In this document: in pieces, positions 14,092-21,263 of the stretch | Numbering within the stretch: the stretch's first letter is position 1 | Layout of the letters: each line of letters begins with the position of its first letter | Source: Candidatus Saccharimonadota bacterium | GTDB lineage: Bacteria; Patescibacteriota; Saccharimonadia; Saccharimonadales; Saccharimonadaceae | Direction of reading: 5' to 3' | DNA length: 25,575 bases | Assembly: GCA_905372095.1 (NCBI GenBank) | Contig: CAJPNK010000006.1 | Location: 1-25,575, forward strand | The notes under the pieces: generated by a model | Told to the model about the DNA's origin: nothing | What the model saw: only the letters and a program-made list of their open reading frames with translations | Databases searched by the model: none | Made by a program: the position numbers and the translations under genes

Positions 14092-14600
14092 CGGCGGGTT
14101 CAAGCGGTTCTGCTCGGAGTTAATCTCAACGGTGAGAAAAACTGCCACGAGTGAATCTCGCGAGCCCAGAAGTTTGTGCCCCGCGGCTAGAGGAGAACGT
14201 TGCTAGGCCGCGGGGCGGAGGTCGCATAGGCACCTCCTTTCTCCCCCTGCTGGGGGAGTTTATCCCGGGACTCTCCCGGGAAGATGAGGGGGCGGGAGCA
14301 CCCCATTGTGCTCCCGGACGCGCTACACGCACTGCTCGCGCAATGTTCCCCAAGTATAGCCGTCTATGTGTCCGCGCCTCCCACAGCGCGACACATACCC
14401 CTAGCGAGTGTGATGGGGATCGAACCCATAAGCCGTTGGGTTTGGAGACCCGACCGCCCTCCAGGGCGCACACCCTACGATTCTTTTCCGGACTACCGGC
14501 TGGTGAAATCAGACCAGGGGCGGACGGACGCCCTTTGCCGGCTTGAGTGTCAGCGGTTCTCGGGGTGCACGCCCCGAACCGTCACTTAACGCGGGCGTTA
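14092..14600 (-). ncRNA. Candidate large structured non-coding RNA of unknown class
   Basis: No plausible protein is encoded in these 509 bases on either strand, and they are visibly more GC-rich than the flanks. They hold a chain of stable local hairpins: 14178-14216 (13 bp, one bulge), 14217-14237, 14241-14258, 14263-14281, 14294-14315 (8 bp), 14365-14397 (12 bp, one bulge) and 14554-14581. A three-way junction lies at 14496-14541 (closing CCGG with arms CTGGT/ACCAG and GGGCG/CGCCC). A tRNA-like domain occupies 14405-14475. The strand is set by the terminator at 14051-14091. I looked for tmRNA (3' T-arm with acceptor end and tag frame), RNase P and SRP motifs and could not match them. The 5' end is unknown; it could share the promoter at 14886-14914. 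Confidence 0.55.
14405..14475 (-). tRNA. tRNA-like element, Trp(CCA)-like but non-canonical
   Basis: The 7-bp acceptor stem GGGTGTG/CACACTC (one G-U) and discriminator G are clear. So is a perfect T-arm, ATGGG-TTCGATC-CCCAT, whose loop fits TTCRANY. The middle is odd: a 5-bp hairpin CGCCC-TGGA-GGGCG stands where the D-arm should be. The anticodon-like hairpin contains CTCCAA with only a six-base loop if T-A closes it (or eight if not), plus a C-A mismatch. No CCA is encoded (G is followed by CTA). If functional it would read UGG (Trp). It may instead be a degenerate tRNA or a tRNA-mimic domain of the larger RNA. Confidence 0.4.
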
Positions 14601-14753
14601 TCACCCGCGTCCTTTGCACCTGGGGCAGTTTCCACTACCCTGACAAGTGCCGCAGACGAGTTGAGAAAACAAGTCCCAGACTCGCCCAGTTCCGTTACAA
14701 CCAGGGCAGTTCCCGCTGCCCTGGCATCTCGTGCATTTGGCGATGATTTTCAC
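14601..14753 (-). CDS. Stand-alone DnaJ-type zinc-finger mini-protein (4 x CxxCxGxG)
   Basis: From the GTG at 14753 this 50-residue protein is almost only the DnaJ central zinc-finger motif: CTRCQGSG, CPGCNGTG, CGTCQGSG and CPRCKGRG (Cys pairs 7/10, 16/19, 34/37, 43/46), enough for two zinc ions. In DnaJ this region binds unfolded clients; no J-domain or C-terminal domain is present. The two CQGSGNCP blocks (14703-14726 and 14622-14645) differ in five of eight codons, all synonymously, showing selection on protein. A longer GTG frame reaches 14828 but would start inside a predicted RNA hairpin. The start is uncertain: the AAAGGGG before 14753 is very close. Confidence 0.75.
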   Translation of the reverse strand: MKIIAKCTRCQGSGNCPGCNGTGRVWDLFSQLVCGTCQGSGNCPRCKGRG

Positions 14754-14777
14754 CCCCTTTCCGCCCCAGTTTGAGGC

Positions 14778-14880
14778 AAAAAAAGAGCGAACTTTCTTTT
14801 TGGTAACGCTTCCGTGCAGGAGCGCCACCTAGATCCGGCTTTTCACCGAATCAAAAGTTCGCCCCATTGGACAAAAGCTA
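14778..14880 (-). ncRNA. Three-way-junction leader or small RNA ending in a terminator
   Basis: On the minus strand three helices form a compact junction. P1 is 14854-14862 with 14787-14795 (9 bp, GCGAACTTT/AAAGTTCGC). P2 is 14846-14852 with 14832-14838 (7 bp, loop TGAAAAG). P3 is 14821-14829 with 14802-14810 (9 bp with two G-U, 10-base loop CCTGCACGGA). Closing helix P1 is followed two bases later by seven Ts (14784-14778), so P1 can itself act as terminator stem. The layout fits an aptamer-type attenuator of the zinc-finger gene, or an independent RNA of about 100 bases. I could not match it to a riboswitch class I know. Confidence 0.55.
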
Positions 14881-14885
14881 ATATA

Positions 14886-14914
14886 TATATATCAATAATA
14901 GAAAACAATGTCAA
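14886..14914 (-). promoter_or_regulatory. Promoter of the three-way-junction RNA / zinc-finger locus
   Basis: Minus-strand TTGACA (14909-14914), 17-base spacer, TATATA (14886-14891) within an AT-repeat tract. A second TTGACA lies just upstream (14922-14927). The predicted start is near 14879, about 17 bases before helix P1, so this promoter has a true leader, unlike most others in the window. Confidence 0.65.
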
Positions 14915-14966
14915 GAAAATTTGTCAAGATTGTGGTATAAAACTATTAACTTGGCAGAAATTAAGC

Positions 14967-17900
14967 TTATTCATCGCCTGTTTTTGGCTGTTTGCAAGCC
15001 GGATATTTGCCCGCTAGCAAGTCTTCTTCGAACTGTAAAACTCCCCGGTAATTCGCCTCGTAATGGCTGGTGTCTGGCAATTCTAAGGAGGTGATACAGT
15101 GCCAAACAGCGGCGATTAGGCGTTGAAAATCGGCTAGCTCGTCGCGGCTAAAGCGGTCGTCAAGCTGGTAGATGTCGCCGCGGGAGTCTGGTTCGACAAA
15201 CTGCAGTACAGCGCCGCCGAAATCATATTTCGCGTAATCGCGCGAATTGGCGCAGAGCAGCTCGTAGAACATCAGCTGCTGGCGGTATTTGTGGAGCTTG
15301 ATTTTTTCATAGTCTGATTTGCCAGTCCATGAAGTTGATGGTTTGCCAGTTTTGTAATCGGTGACGGTGATGGTTTGATTGTCGACATCAACTAGGTCGA
15401 GCGAACCGGTCAGGCGGGCTTGGCCGAGAACGACGCCCTGCCCGGCAAAACTAAGCTCGGGTTTTTGCGATGGCTTAAAGGTGTCGTATTTGGCGCCCAG
15501 AAAGGCTTCGAGCGCTTCGATGCCGCGCTTGCTATACAATGCCAGATCAGCGTCGCTTAAATTTTGCTGGTGTAGTAGGCGGATAAATTCGCCGGTAATA
15601 TCCTCGATTGGTTTGCGAGTGCCGCTGGCCGCCAAATGGCTGTGCGCGTGCTGCAGAACGGCGTGAATCAGAGTGCCGTAAATGGCATTAGCGCTTTTGG
15701 CCTGCGGGAAGCGCAGCAAATTATTTAGCAAAAAGTTCTGCGGCCCGCCGCGCGTAACGTCGATAAAGTTATTGAGGTGCGTGATAGATAGCTTGTAATT
15801 TTCGAGAGTTGGCGCGAGCAGCTCTTTCATGGTGCGGCTAATCGGCGCAGTTAAGCGGTCGTGCCAGGCGATTTCGCTTTGGGTGGCGAGCGTGGCGGCA
15901 TTATTCGGCTGGCGGTCGATTTCTTGCAGACTGGTGCCAGCCAGAAAACTAGCTTTGAGTGTGTCTTTGGCGGTGTCGTCGCTGCGGGCATAGCTCAGGT
16001 AAAGTTGGCGTTTGGCGCGGGTCATGGCCACGAAGTACAGACGAATGCGTTCGTCATAGCTATCGGCGTTTGGCGAGATAGCCAAGTTCTCTGGATAGCC
16101 AATCAAGCGGCTGCGGCTGCGCACGCGTTCGCCCCACATCGAATCGATTGAGTTGATGACATAGACGGTGTCGAACTCTAGGCCTTTGGATTTGTGGGCG
16201 CTCATTAGGTTGATAGCATTTTGAGCAGTTTCGCTGGCGCGCCGGATGCTAACGACGGGAATATTAAGCTGGCGGTAGGTGTCGATTAGCGTCAAGAAGT
16301 CGCTGGCTAGCAGTGTGCTGTCTGGCGCGCCCTCGCGCAATTTACTGCGCAAGGTTTGCAGCGCTTCCAAGGCAGTTAGGTAAGTATCGAGTGAACTGCC
16401 AAGAATATCGCTGTTAAAATAATATTGGTAGAATGGCGAAGTGAAGGCGTTGCGGTGCGGTTTGGTTGGTTTGCGCGCGGCGTCGCTATCATCATTATCG
16501 TCGTCGGTGTCGTCGTTGGCTGTGTAGTTTTGCGGCACGCCGATGAGCGTATCTAGGAAAGTTTCGAGCGGCTCGGTCAGGCTAGCCTTTGCGCGGTCGA
16601 GCAGCCACTTGGCTAGCGGTTGAAAAGTCGGCGACGCCAGCATCGCTTCAAGCCAGTTGGTGCGGTTGCGGTAGGCTTGTAAACTTAGCCGCCAGATAGC
16701 TTCGCTGTCAAAGCCGAACATTGGCTGAGCTATCAGCTCGGGCAGCAGGCTGTTGGCTTCGTCGTGCTCGCCTGCTGCAATATCGACGCAAACGCGCGTC
16801 ATTAGCTCTAGCAGCTGGATGCGCTCGTCGTCAAGGACATTGTCGCGACGCTCATAATTAACGGCAATATTGGCGCGGTTCAGATACGGTAGCAGTGCAA
16901 TCAAATCACTGTGGCGCCGAGCGATGACGGCAATTTCTGATGGTTTTATACCTTTTGTGATATTTTCTTGGATTGATTCGGCGATCCAAGCGAACTCCTC
17001 CTGGCGGCTTGGCAGCGCGGATAGTGTAACTTGGCTGTTAGCGTCGTTAGTGTGCGCCTGTAACTGCTTATTTATATCCATAGAGGTTTCTAGGCGGCCG
17101 CTAGCCTGAGTAATAATTTCACGGGCGCGGTCGAGAATGGTTTGCGACGAGCGGTAGTTGTCGGTCAAAACGACGCTGGCGTGATCTGGGTAGCGCTTGT
17201 GGAAACGATGAATGTTGCCGACATCGGCGCCTTGGAAGCTGTAGATTGCTTGATCATCGTCGCCTACCACCATGATGTTTGGCGCATCGCCGTGCGGCGT
17301 GTCGGTCAAATTAACGAGAATGCGTAGCTGCGCCAGGTTAGTGTCCTGAAATTCATCGACCATGATATATTGATAGCGCTCCTGCAGGTTGAAGCGCAGA
17401 TCGGGGTGCTGCTCGATAGCTTGCACGACATTGAGAATCATGTCGTCGTAGTCGAATAGCTCGGCTTGGCGCATTTCGGCGAGATATTGATCATAAATCG
17501 GCGCGACAGCGCGTAATTTCGCGTGGCGTTTGCGGTCTCTGAAGACAAACTCGCCGCGAGCGTCCTTTTCGAGCCAGGTGTTGCGCCAAGCGGTGATCGG
17601 CGTTGTCTTGCCGCTAGCGACTGCTTCGTCGAAGGCGCGCGCCATACTTAATGCCAAAGCGTCAGCTAGCGGCGCAATAGCTGGCGGCAATTGCGGCGCT
17701 GGCAATTCGGCGATTTTGTTGGCGATTGGCGGCAGTAAGGCGATAGTGGTTTTGCTGATGCGATTAGCAAAAATAGCTGCGAGCTCTGGCTCAACAGCGT
17801 CAAGCAGCTTTTCGTTGCTATCAATGATTTGCAGCAGCTCGCTGCTAGATAGGCCGGCCTGCTTTAACTCGCTGATTACTTGCGCTGCGTCGCGCAGATG

Positions 17901-18338
17901 CGTGAAGTCGCCGTTCATTTTGCTGGCCAGCGGATTATTGTAGTCGAGCTCCTCGAAAATATCAGTTAGAATCGAGTAAGTGGCCACTTCGTCGGCTGGC
18001 GAAAAATCAGCGCCGCGATAAAAATATTCGCTGTGATGATTGATTATTTCGGTGCCGAAACTGTGAAAAGTTTGGATTGCTACTTTGTAAGCATCGGTAC
18101 CAATGATTGATGCTAGACGCGCCCGCATAGCGTTAGCGCCGCTATCGGTAAAAGTCAGGCAGAGAATATTTTCGGGCAGCGTGTCGGTGGCGCGCAGAAT
18201 ATTGGCAGCGCGCATGCTGAGTAGCTCGGTCTTGCCAGTACCAGGGCCGGCGACAACCAATAGCGGGCCGTCAATGGTGTCGACGGCTTGTTTTTGAGCA
18301 GAATTAAGCTTATTGTAGCGAGTTTTGAACTTTTCCAT
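14967..18338 (-). CDS. UvrD/Rep-family helicase fused to a C-terminal PD-(D/E)XK nuclease domain
   Basis: A superfamily 1A DNA helicase of 1123 residues: Walker A AGPGTGKT (30-37), Walker B VDEFQDT (327-333), motif III GDDDQAIYSFQGA (359-371), later SAHKSKGLEFDTVYV and motif VI FVAMTRAKRQLYL. The last 250 residues form a RecB/AddB-like nuclease domain with Asp981 (GSLDLVD) and DYKTGK (Asp994, Lys996). It probably processes DNA ends in repair or recombination, in the manner of AddA or AdnAB; no second subunit gene is adjacent. No iron-sulphur cysteine cluster is evident. An acidic low-complexity insert (DDTDDDNDDSD, about residue 620) is likely a flexible linker. A TACAAT box ends 7 bases before the ATG. 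Confidence 0.92.
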   Translation of the reverse strand: MEKFKTRYNKLNSAQKQAVDTIDGPLLVVAGPGTGKTELLSMRAANILRATDTLPENILCLTFTDSGANAMRARLASIIGTDAYKVAIQTFHSFGTEIINHHSEYFYRGADFSPADEVATYSILTDIFEELDYNNPLASKMNGDFTHLRDAAQVISELKQAGLSSSELLQIIDSNEKLLDAVEPELAAIFANRISKTTIALLPPIANKIAELPAPQLPPAIAPLADALALSMARAFDEAVASGKTTPITAWRNTWLEKDARGEFVFRDRKRHAKLRAVAPIYDQYLAEMRQAELFDYDDMILNVVQAIEQHPDLRFNLQERYQYIMVDEFQDTNLAQLRILVNLTDTPHGDAPNIMVVGDDDQAIYSFQGADVGNIHRFHKRYPDHASVVLTDNYRSSQTILDRAREIITQASGRLETSMDINKQLQAHTNDANSQVTLSALPSRQEEFAWIAESIQENITKGIKPSEIAVIARRHSDLIALLPYLNRANIAVNYERRDNVLDDERIQLLELMTRVCVDIAAGEHDEANSLLPELIAQPMFGFDSEAIWRLSLQAYRNRTNWLEAMLASPTFQPLAKWLLDRAKASLTEPLETFLDTLIGVPQNYTANDDTDDDNDDSDAARKPTKPHRNAFTSPFYQYYFNSDILGSSLDTYLTALEALQTLRSKLREGAPDSTLLASDFLTLIDTYRQLNIPVVSIRRASETAQNAINLMSAHKSKGLEFDTVYVINSIDSMWGERVRSRSRLIGYPENLAISPNADSYDERIRLYFVAMTRAKRQLYLSYARSDDTAKDTLKASFLAGTSLQEIDRQPNNAATLATQSEIAWHDRLTAPISRTMKELLAPTLENYKLSITHLNNFIDVTRGGPQNFLLNNLLRFPQAKSANAIYGTLIHAVLQHAHSHLAASGTRKPIEDITGEFIRLLHQQNLSDADLALYSKRGIEALEAFLGAKYDTFKPSQKPELSFAGQGVVLGQARLTGSLDLVDVDNQTITVTDYKTGKPSTSWTGKSDYEKIKLHKYRQQLMFYELLCANSRDYAKYDFGGAVLQFVEPDSRGDIYQLDDRFSRDELADFQRLIAAVWHCITSLELPDTSHYEANYRGVLQFEEDLLAGKYPACKQPKTGDE

Positions 18339-18345
18339 CTATCTC

Positions 18346-18351
18346 ATTGTA
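18346..18351 (-). promoter_or_regulatory. -10 box of the uvrD-like gene (leaderless)
   Basis: Minus-strand TACAAT ends 7 bases before the ATG at 18338; no strong -35 box. It is divergent from the promoter at 18387-18392, within a 60-base intergenic region. Confidence 0.45.
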
Positions 18352-18386
18352 GCGCAAAGCTCGGTAAATGCCCTAATGTTTTATGG

Positions 18387-18392
18387 TATAAT
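18387..18392 (+). promoter_or_regulatory. Extended -10 box fixing the GTG start at 18399
   Basis: TGG-TATAAT on the plus strand, with 6 bases between the box and the GTG at 18399. No -35 box is evident, as expected for extended -10 promoters. Confidence 0.55.
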
Positions 18393-18398
18393 TTGATT

Positions 18399-18887
18399 GT
18401 GAATAATGATTTCTTTGACGATGCTGCAATCGAGCAAATAGCCAAAGACCGCTTTGGTGTGTCCTTAGAGGTGAGCACGGTGGTGGCGCGGCGGATTGAT
18501 TGCGGACAAGCTGCTTCGGCAACTTTTTTTCTCTCGGCCAAGAAGCAGTTATACTGCTACATTGAAGGCTCGTCGCAGCTGACGCTGGGCGATATTCGCA
18601 AGATGGCGGTGCGTATGGGTGTGCGGCCCGAGATATTTTTTCCGCCGAAAGGCCAGCCGCAATATTTCGAGGAAATTGCGCGCGATATGTTTGTTAAGGT
18701 ATATCCAGGCCGACGCGATATCAGCCAGGACGACTTGCGTTTCTATCGAACTCTGGTGCCGTATTGTCCGGCGCTTTTCTTGGTTGAGGAAGTCAAAAAC
18801 GGCACCATTTATTGCGCTGATCATGATGCAAGCTCTGGCTGGCGGCCAGCGGCGAAGTTTGTCTATCGGAGGCTCCGAACGAGTTAA
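18399..18887 (+). CDS. Hypothetical protein, co-transcribed with the P-type ATPase
   Basis: I do not recognise this 162-residue soluble protein. It has a conserved-looking mixed alpha/beta pattern: FFDDAAIEQIAKDRFGVSLEVS, TFFLSAKKQLYCYIEG, LTLGDIRKMAVRMGVRPEIFFPP, and near the end YRTLVPYCPALFLVEEVKNGTIYCADH. There are four cysteines but no CxxC. An open frame extends back to 18288, but that part overlaps the divergent helicase gene. The TATAAT box 6 bases before the GTG makes 18399 the better start. Its TAA is directly followed by the ATPase ATG, so a role linked to that pump or its regulation is possible but unproven. Confidence 0.65.
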   Translation: MNNDFFDDAAIEQIAKDRFGVSLEVSTVVARRIDCGQAASATFFLSAKKQLYCYIEGSSQLTLGDIRKMAVRMGVRPEIFFPPKGQPQYFEEIARDMFVKVYPGRRDISQDDLRFYRTLVPYCPALFLVEEVKNGTIYCADHDASSGWRPAAKFVYRRLRTS

Positions 18888-21194
18888 ATGCGGGATTATT
18901 TAGATATTATTCGCCGTAATTTGATGTCGCCAATTGTCATTGCGATTTTTTTGCTGGCACTAGCATTATTGTACGCTGGCGAGCGGCGCGATGCTTGGTT
19001 TATATCGGTAGTGATTGCTGTCAATACAGTGATTGGTGTTGTTCAGGAAGTTCGCGCCAAGTATGCTCTCAAACAACTGGAGTTAATGAGCGCGCCGCGA
19101 GCACGATTAGTCCGCGGCGATGAAGTTGCAGAAGTGATGTACGATGTCTTGCAGGTTGGAGATGAGATTCTGCTCGAGGCTGGCGATGAACTGCCATCGG
19201 ACGGCGTGGTTCTATCGGCGCGCGGATTAGAGGTCAACGAGAGCATGCTGACTGGCGAATCAGCCTCAATTGACAAGAAGAAACATGATGAAGTCTACGC
19301 GGCAACCACGGTGATAGCGGGTAGTGCGCGAGTGCGAGTAACGGCAGTCGGCGATGCCACCAAAGCGGGTGCAATCAGTGCTACACTTAAGCAGTATACG
19401 CCGCGCTTGACGCCGCTGCAGCAAGCGATTCAGAACGCGATTACTTTCTTGACATATTGCGCGATTGTGTTGTCGCTTCTGGTTTTCGCGCGCTACCGTA
19501 TTGCTGGCTTCGAGTCGGTGCGGATTCTCAAGACGATTATCACCAGTGCTATTACCATCGTGCCAGAGGGGTTGCTGCTGGCTAGCTCGCTGCTGCTGGC
19601 GTTTGGCTCGCTAAAATTGGCTCAGGCCAAGGTCCTGCCGCAAAAATTGTCGGCGATTGAGGCAATGGCGCTGCTTAATATATTATGTACTGACAAAACG
19701 GGCACCCTGACCAGCGACGAGATTACCTTGGAGTGCGTCGAGCCTTTTGGTGGTAATGATGAGCCAGTCAAGCAGCTGGCGGCAATGGTGGCGCACGAGA
19801 CTAGCGGCGGTAATGCTACCGGACAAGCAATTATCACTGCGCTTGATTTACCTTATGAATATACCGTAGATGATATATTAGCGTTTTCTTCGGCGCGTAA
19901 ATTTGCTGGCGTTAGAGCGCGAGTCGATGGTCGAGTCCGGACGCTTATCATGGGCGCGCCGGAATATGTGGCGCGGATGGCGCCGCTATCGACAGCCGAG
20001 CAGCAACAGATTGAGAAGTGGACTGACGATGGTCTGCGCGTATTGTTGCTGGCGGAGTTTGACGATAACGATACGCCGCTGAAGTCTCTAAAGCCAGGCA
20101 GCGGCCGGCCGTTGGCGGTAATTTTGCTGCGTAATTTGCTGCGCGATGGCGTCGTCGATACGGTAGCGTTTTTGCAGCGCCAGGGCGTAAACATTCGCGT
20201 TATCAGCGGCGATAATCCGCGGACGGTTCAGTATGTGGCGCGCTCTGCTGGAATTAACAATCCCGACACGGCAATTACTGGCGCCGAGCTGGCAGAGCTT
20301 GACGAGCCGGCATTTGCTGCAGCTGCCGAACAGCATACGATTTTTGCGCGCGTTTTACCAGAACAAAAGGAACATCTAATCGCCCACTTCTCGCAGCAAA
20401 ACCATCAATTTACTGGCATGGTTGGCGATGGTGTCAATGACGCTCTAGCGCTCAAGAAAGCCGACCTTGGCGTAGCTATGTATGCCGGGGCGCCAGCTAG
20501 CCGGCGGGTAGCGGATATTATTTTGCTTAATAATTCGTTTAATTCATTGCCGCTGGGTATGCGTTTGGGGAATCAAATTATGCAAGCAATCGAGGTAATA
20601 GCGACGCTGTTCTTCCACAAAATTATTTACGGTTTGGTGCTGCTGGCGGTAACGCTAGTGCTGGGCGTGATACACCCGTATGCGCCGCGCCACATTACTT
20701 TTTTGAATATTTTCTTGGTGACGATGCCGACGATTATGTGGACTCTCTTCCCGCCGCGGTCGCATCATCGAATTAACCCGCACAATTTTTGGCGCGATAC
20801 GCTGGGCGCGGTGACGCCAATTGCGCTGGTGTCGGGTGCGGCGGTATCGATAACGTACTTGATGCTGCGCGCTATGCAGCCGCACGACCAGGATACGGTA
20901 TCGACGATGACGGTGTTGGTAGCAACGTTTTTTGGCGTATATTTGGTATTTTTGGTGGGGCCGATGTTGGGCGTGGTGCTGGATCGGCGCGCCAAGACAG
21001 CGCGAATGCTGTATATAGCGGCAGCGTTGCTGGTAGCGTCGACTAGCTTTGCTGTACCGCTGTTACGCCGATTCTTTGACTTCACGATACCGACTTTAGC
21101 AATGATTGGCCCGGTGGCTGGCGTGGTGGTAATTGCCGCCCTGTTGCAATGGCATCTGGCCCGCCGCGCTGGCAAAATCTATCAGAATAGATAG
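18888..21194 (+). CDS. P-type cation ATPase, CtpE-like (P2-type)
   Basis: The 768-residue pump has the actuator motif TGES (122-125), the membrane motif PEGL (226-229, in VPEGLLLASSLLLAF), phosphorylated Asp269 in CTDKTGTLT, and the hinge motif GDGVNDALALKKADLGVAM. A multi-helix C-terminal membrane region follows. There is no N-terminal metal-binding CxxC domain and no CPC motif, so it is not a heavy-metal P1B pump. PEGL followed by KVLPQKLSAIEAMALL resembles the actinobacterial CtpE group, reported to handle Ca2+; the ion here is an inference. The N-terminus is short, starting just before the first helix. Confidence 0.92.
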   Translation: MRDYLDIIRRNLMSPIVIAIFLLALALLYAGERRDAWFISVVIAVNTVIGVVQEVRAKYALKQLELMSAPRARLVRGDEVAEVMYDVLQVGDEILLEAGDELPSDGVVLSARGLEVNESMLTGESASIDKKKHDEVYAATTVIAGSARVRVTAVGDATKAGAISATLKQYTPRLTPLQQAIQNAITFLTYCAIVLSLLVFARYRIAGFESVRILKTIITSAITIVPEGLLLASSLLLAFGSLKLAQAKVLPQKLSAIEAMALLNILCTDKTGTLTSDEITLECVEPFGGNDEPVKQLAAMVAHETSGGNATGQAIITALDLPYEYTVDDILAFSSARKFAGVRARVDGRVRTLIMGAPEYVARMAPLSTAEQQQIEKWTDDGLRVLLLAEFDDNDTPLKSLKPGSGRPLAVILLRNLLRDGVVDTVAFLQRQGVNIRVISGDNPRTVQYVARSAGINNPDTAITGAELAELDEPAFAAAAEQHTIFARVLPEQKEHLIAHFSQQNHQFTGMVGDGVNDALALKKADLGVAMYAGAPASRRVADIILLNNSFNSLPLGMRLGNQIMQAIEVIATLFFHKIIYGLVLLAVTLVLGVIHPYAPRHITFLNIFLVTMPTIMWTLFPPRSHHRINPHNFWRDTLGAVTPIALVSGAAVSITYLMLRAMQPHDQDTVSTMTVLVATFFGVYLVFLVGPMLGVVLDRRAKTARMLYIAAALLVASTSFAVPLLRRFFDFTIPTLAMIGPVAGVVVIAALLQWHLARRAGKIYQNR

Positions 21195-21203
21195 AAGTTA
21201 ATA

Positions 21204-21240
21204 AATAAAAACACCCCTTCGTGCAGGGGGCGTTTTTATT
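21204..21240. terminator. Bidirectional Rho-independent terminator
   Basis: Arms 21204-21217 and 21227-21240 pair over 14 positions with one A-C mismatch: a CCCC/GGGG core flanked by A-rich and T-rich sides. It therefore has a U-tract in both directions. It separates the convergent ends of the P-type ATPase and rpsH, closing the first half of the split ribosomal cluster. Confidence 0.85.
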
Positions 21241-21263
21241 GTTGCTGCTGAGAGAAATTTGGT

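Noticed and set aside
14126..14546. Open frames of 115 and 131 residues on opposite strands
   Set aside because: They overlap each other inside the hairpin-rich region, are Arg/Pro/Ser-rich with no family resemblance, and one reads through the antisense of the tRNA-like element.
14092..14600. tmRNA (ssrA), RNase P RNA (rnpB) or SRP RNA
   Set aside because: The T-arm lies in the middle rather than at the 3' end and no tag reading frame ending in LAA-like residues was found. The conserved RNase P blocks around GAGGAAAGTCC and GGTAAGAG are absent; only loose resemblances (for example GCAGAACCGCTT near 14105) were seen. No GGAAG-type SRP loop was found.
18288..18398. N-terminal 37-residue extension of the gene before the P-type ATPase
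   Set aside because: It overlaps the start of the divergent helicase gene and contains the promoter at 18387; the GTG at 18399 is better supported.
4411..21263. Recent mobile-element insertion splitting the spc operon
   Set aside because: No transposase, integrase, inverted-repeat ends or flanking direct repeats were seen; the inserted genes are housekeeping genes with codon use like their neighbours. A rearrangement is more likely.
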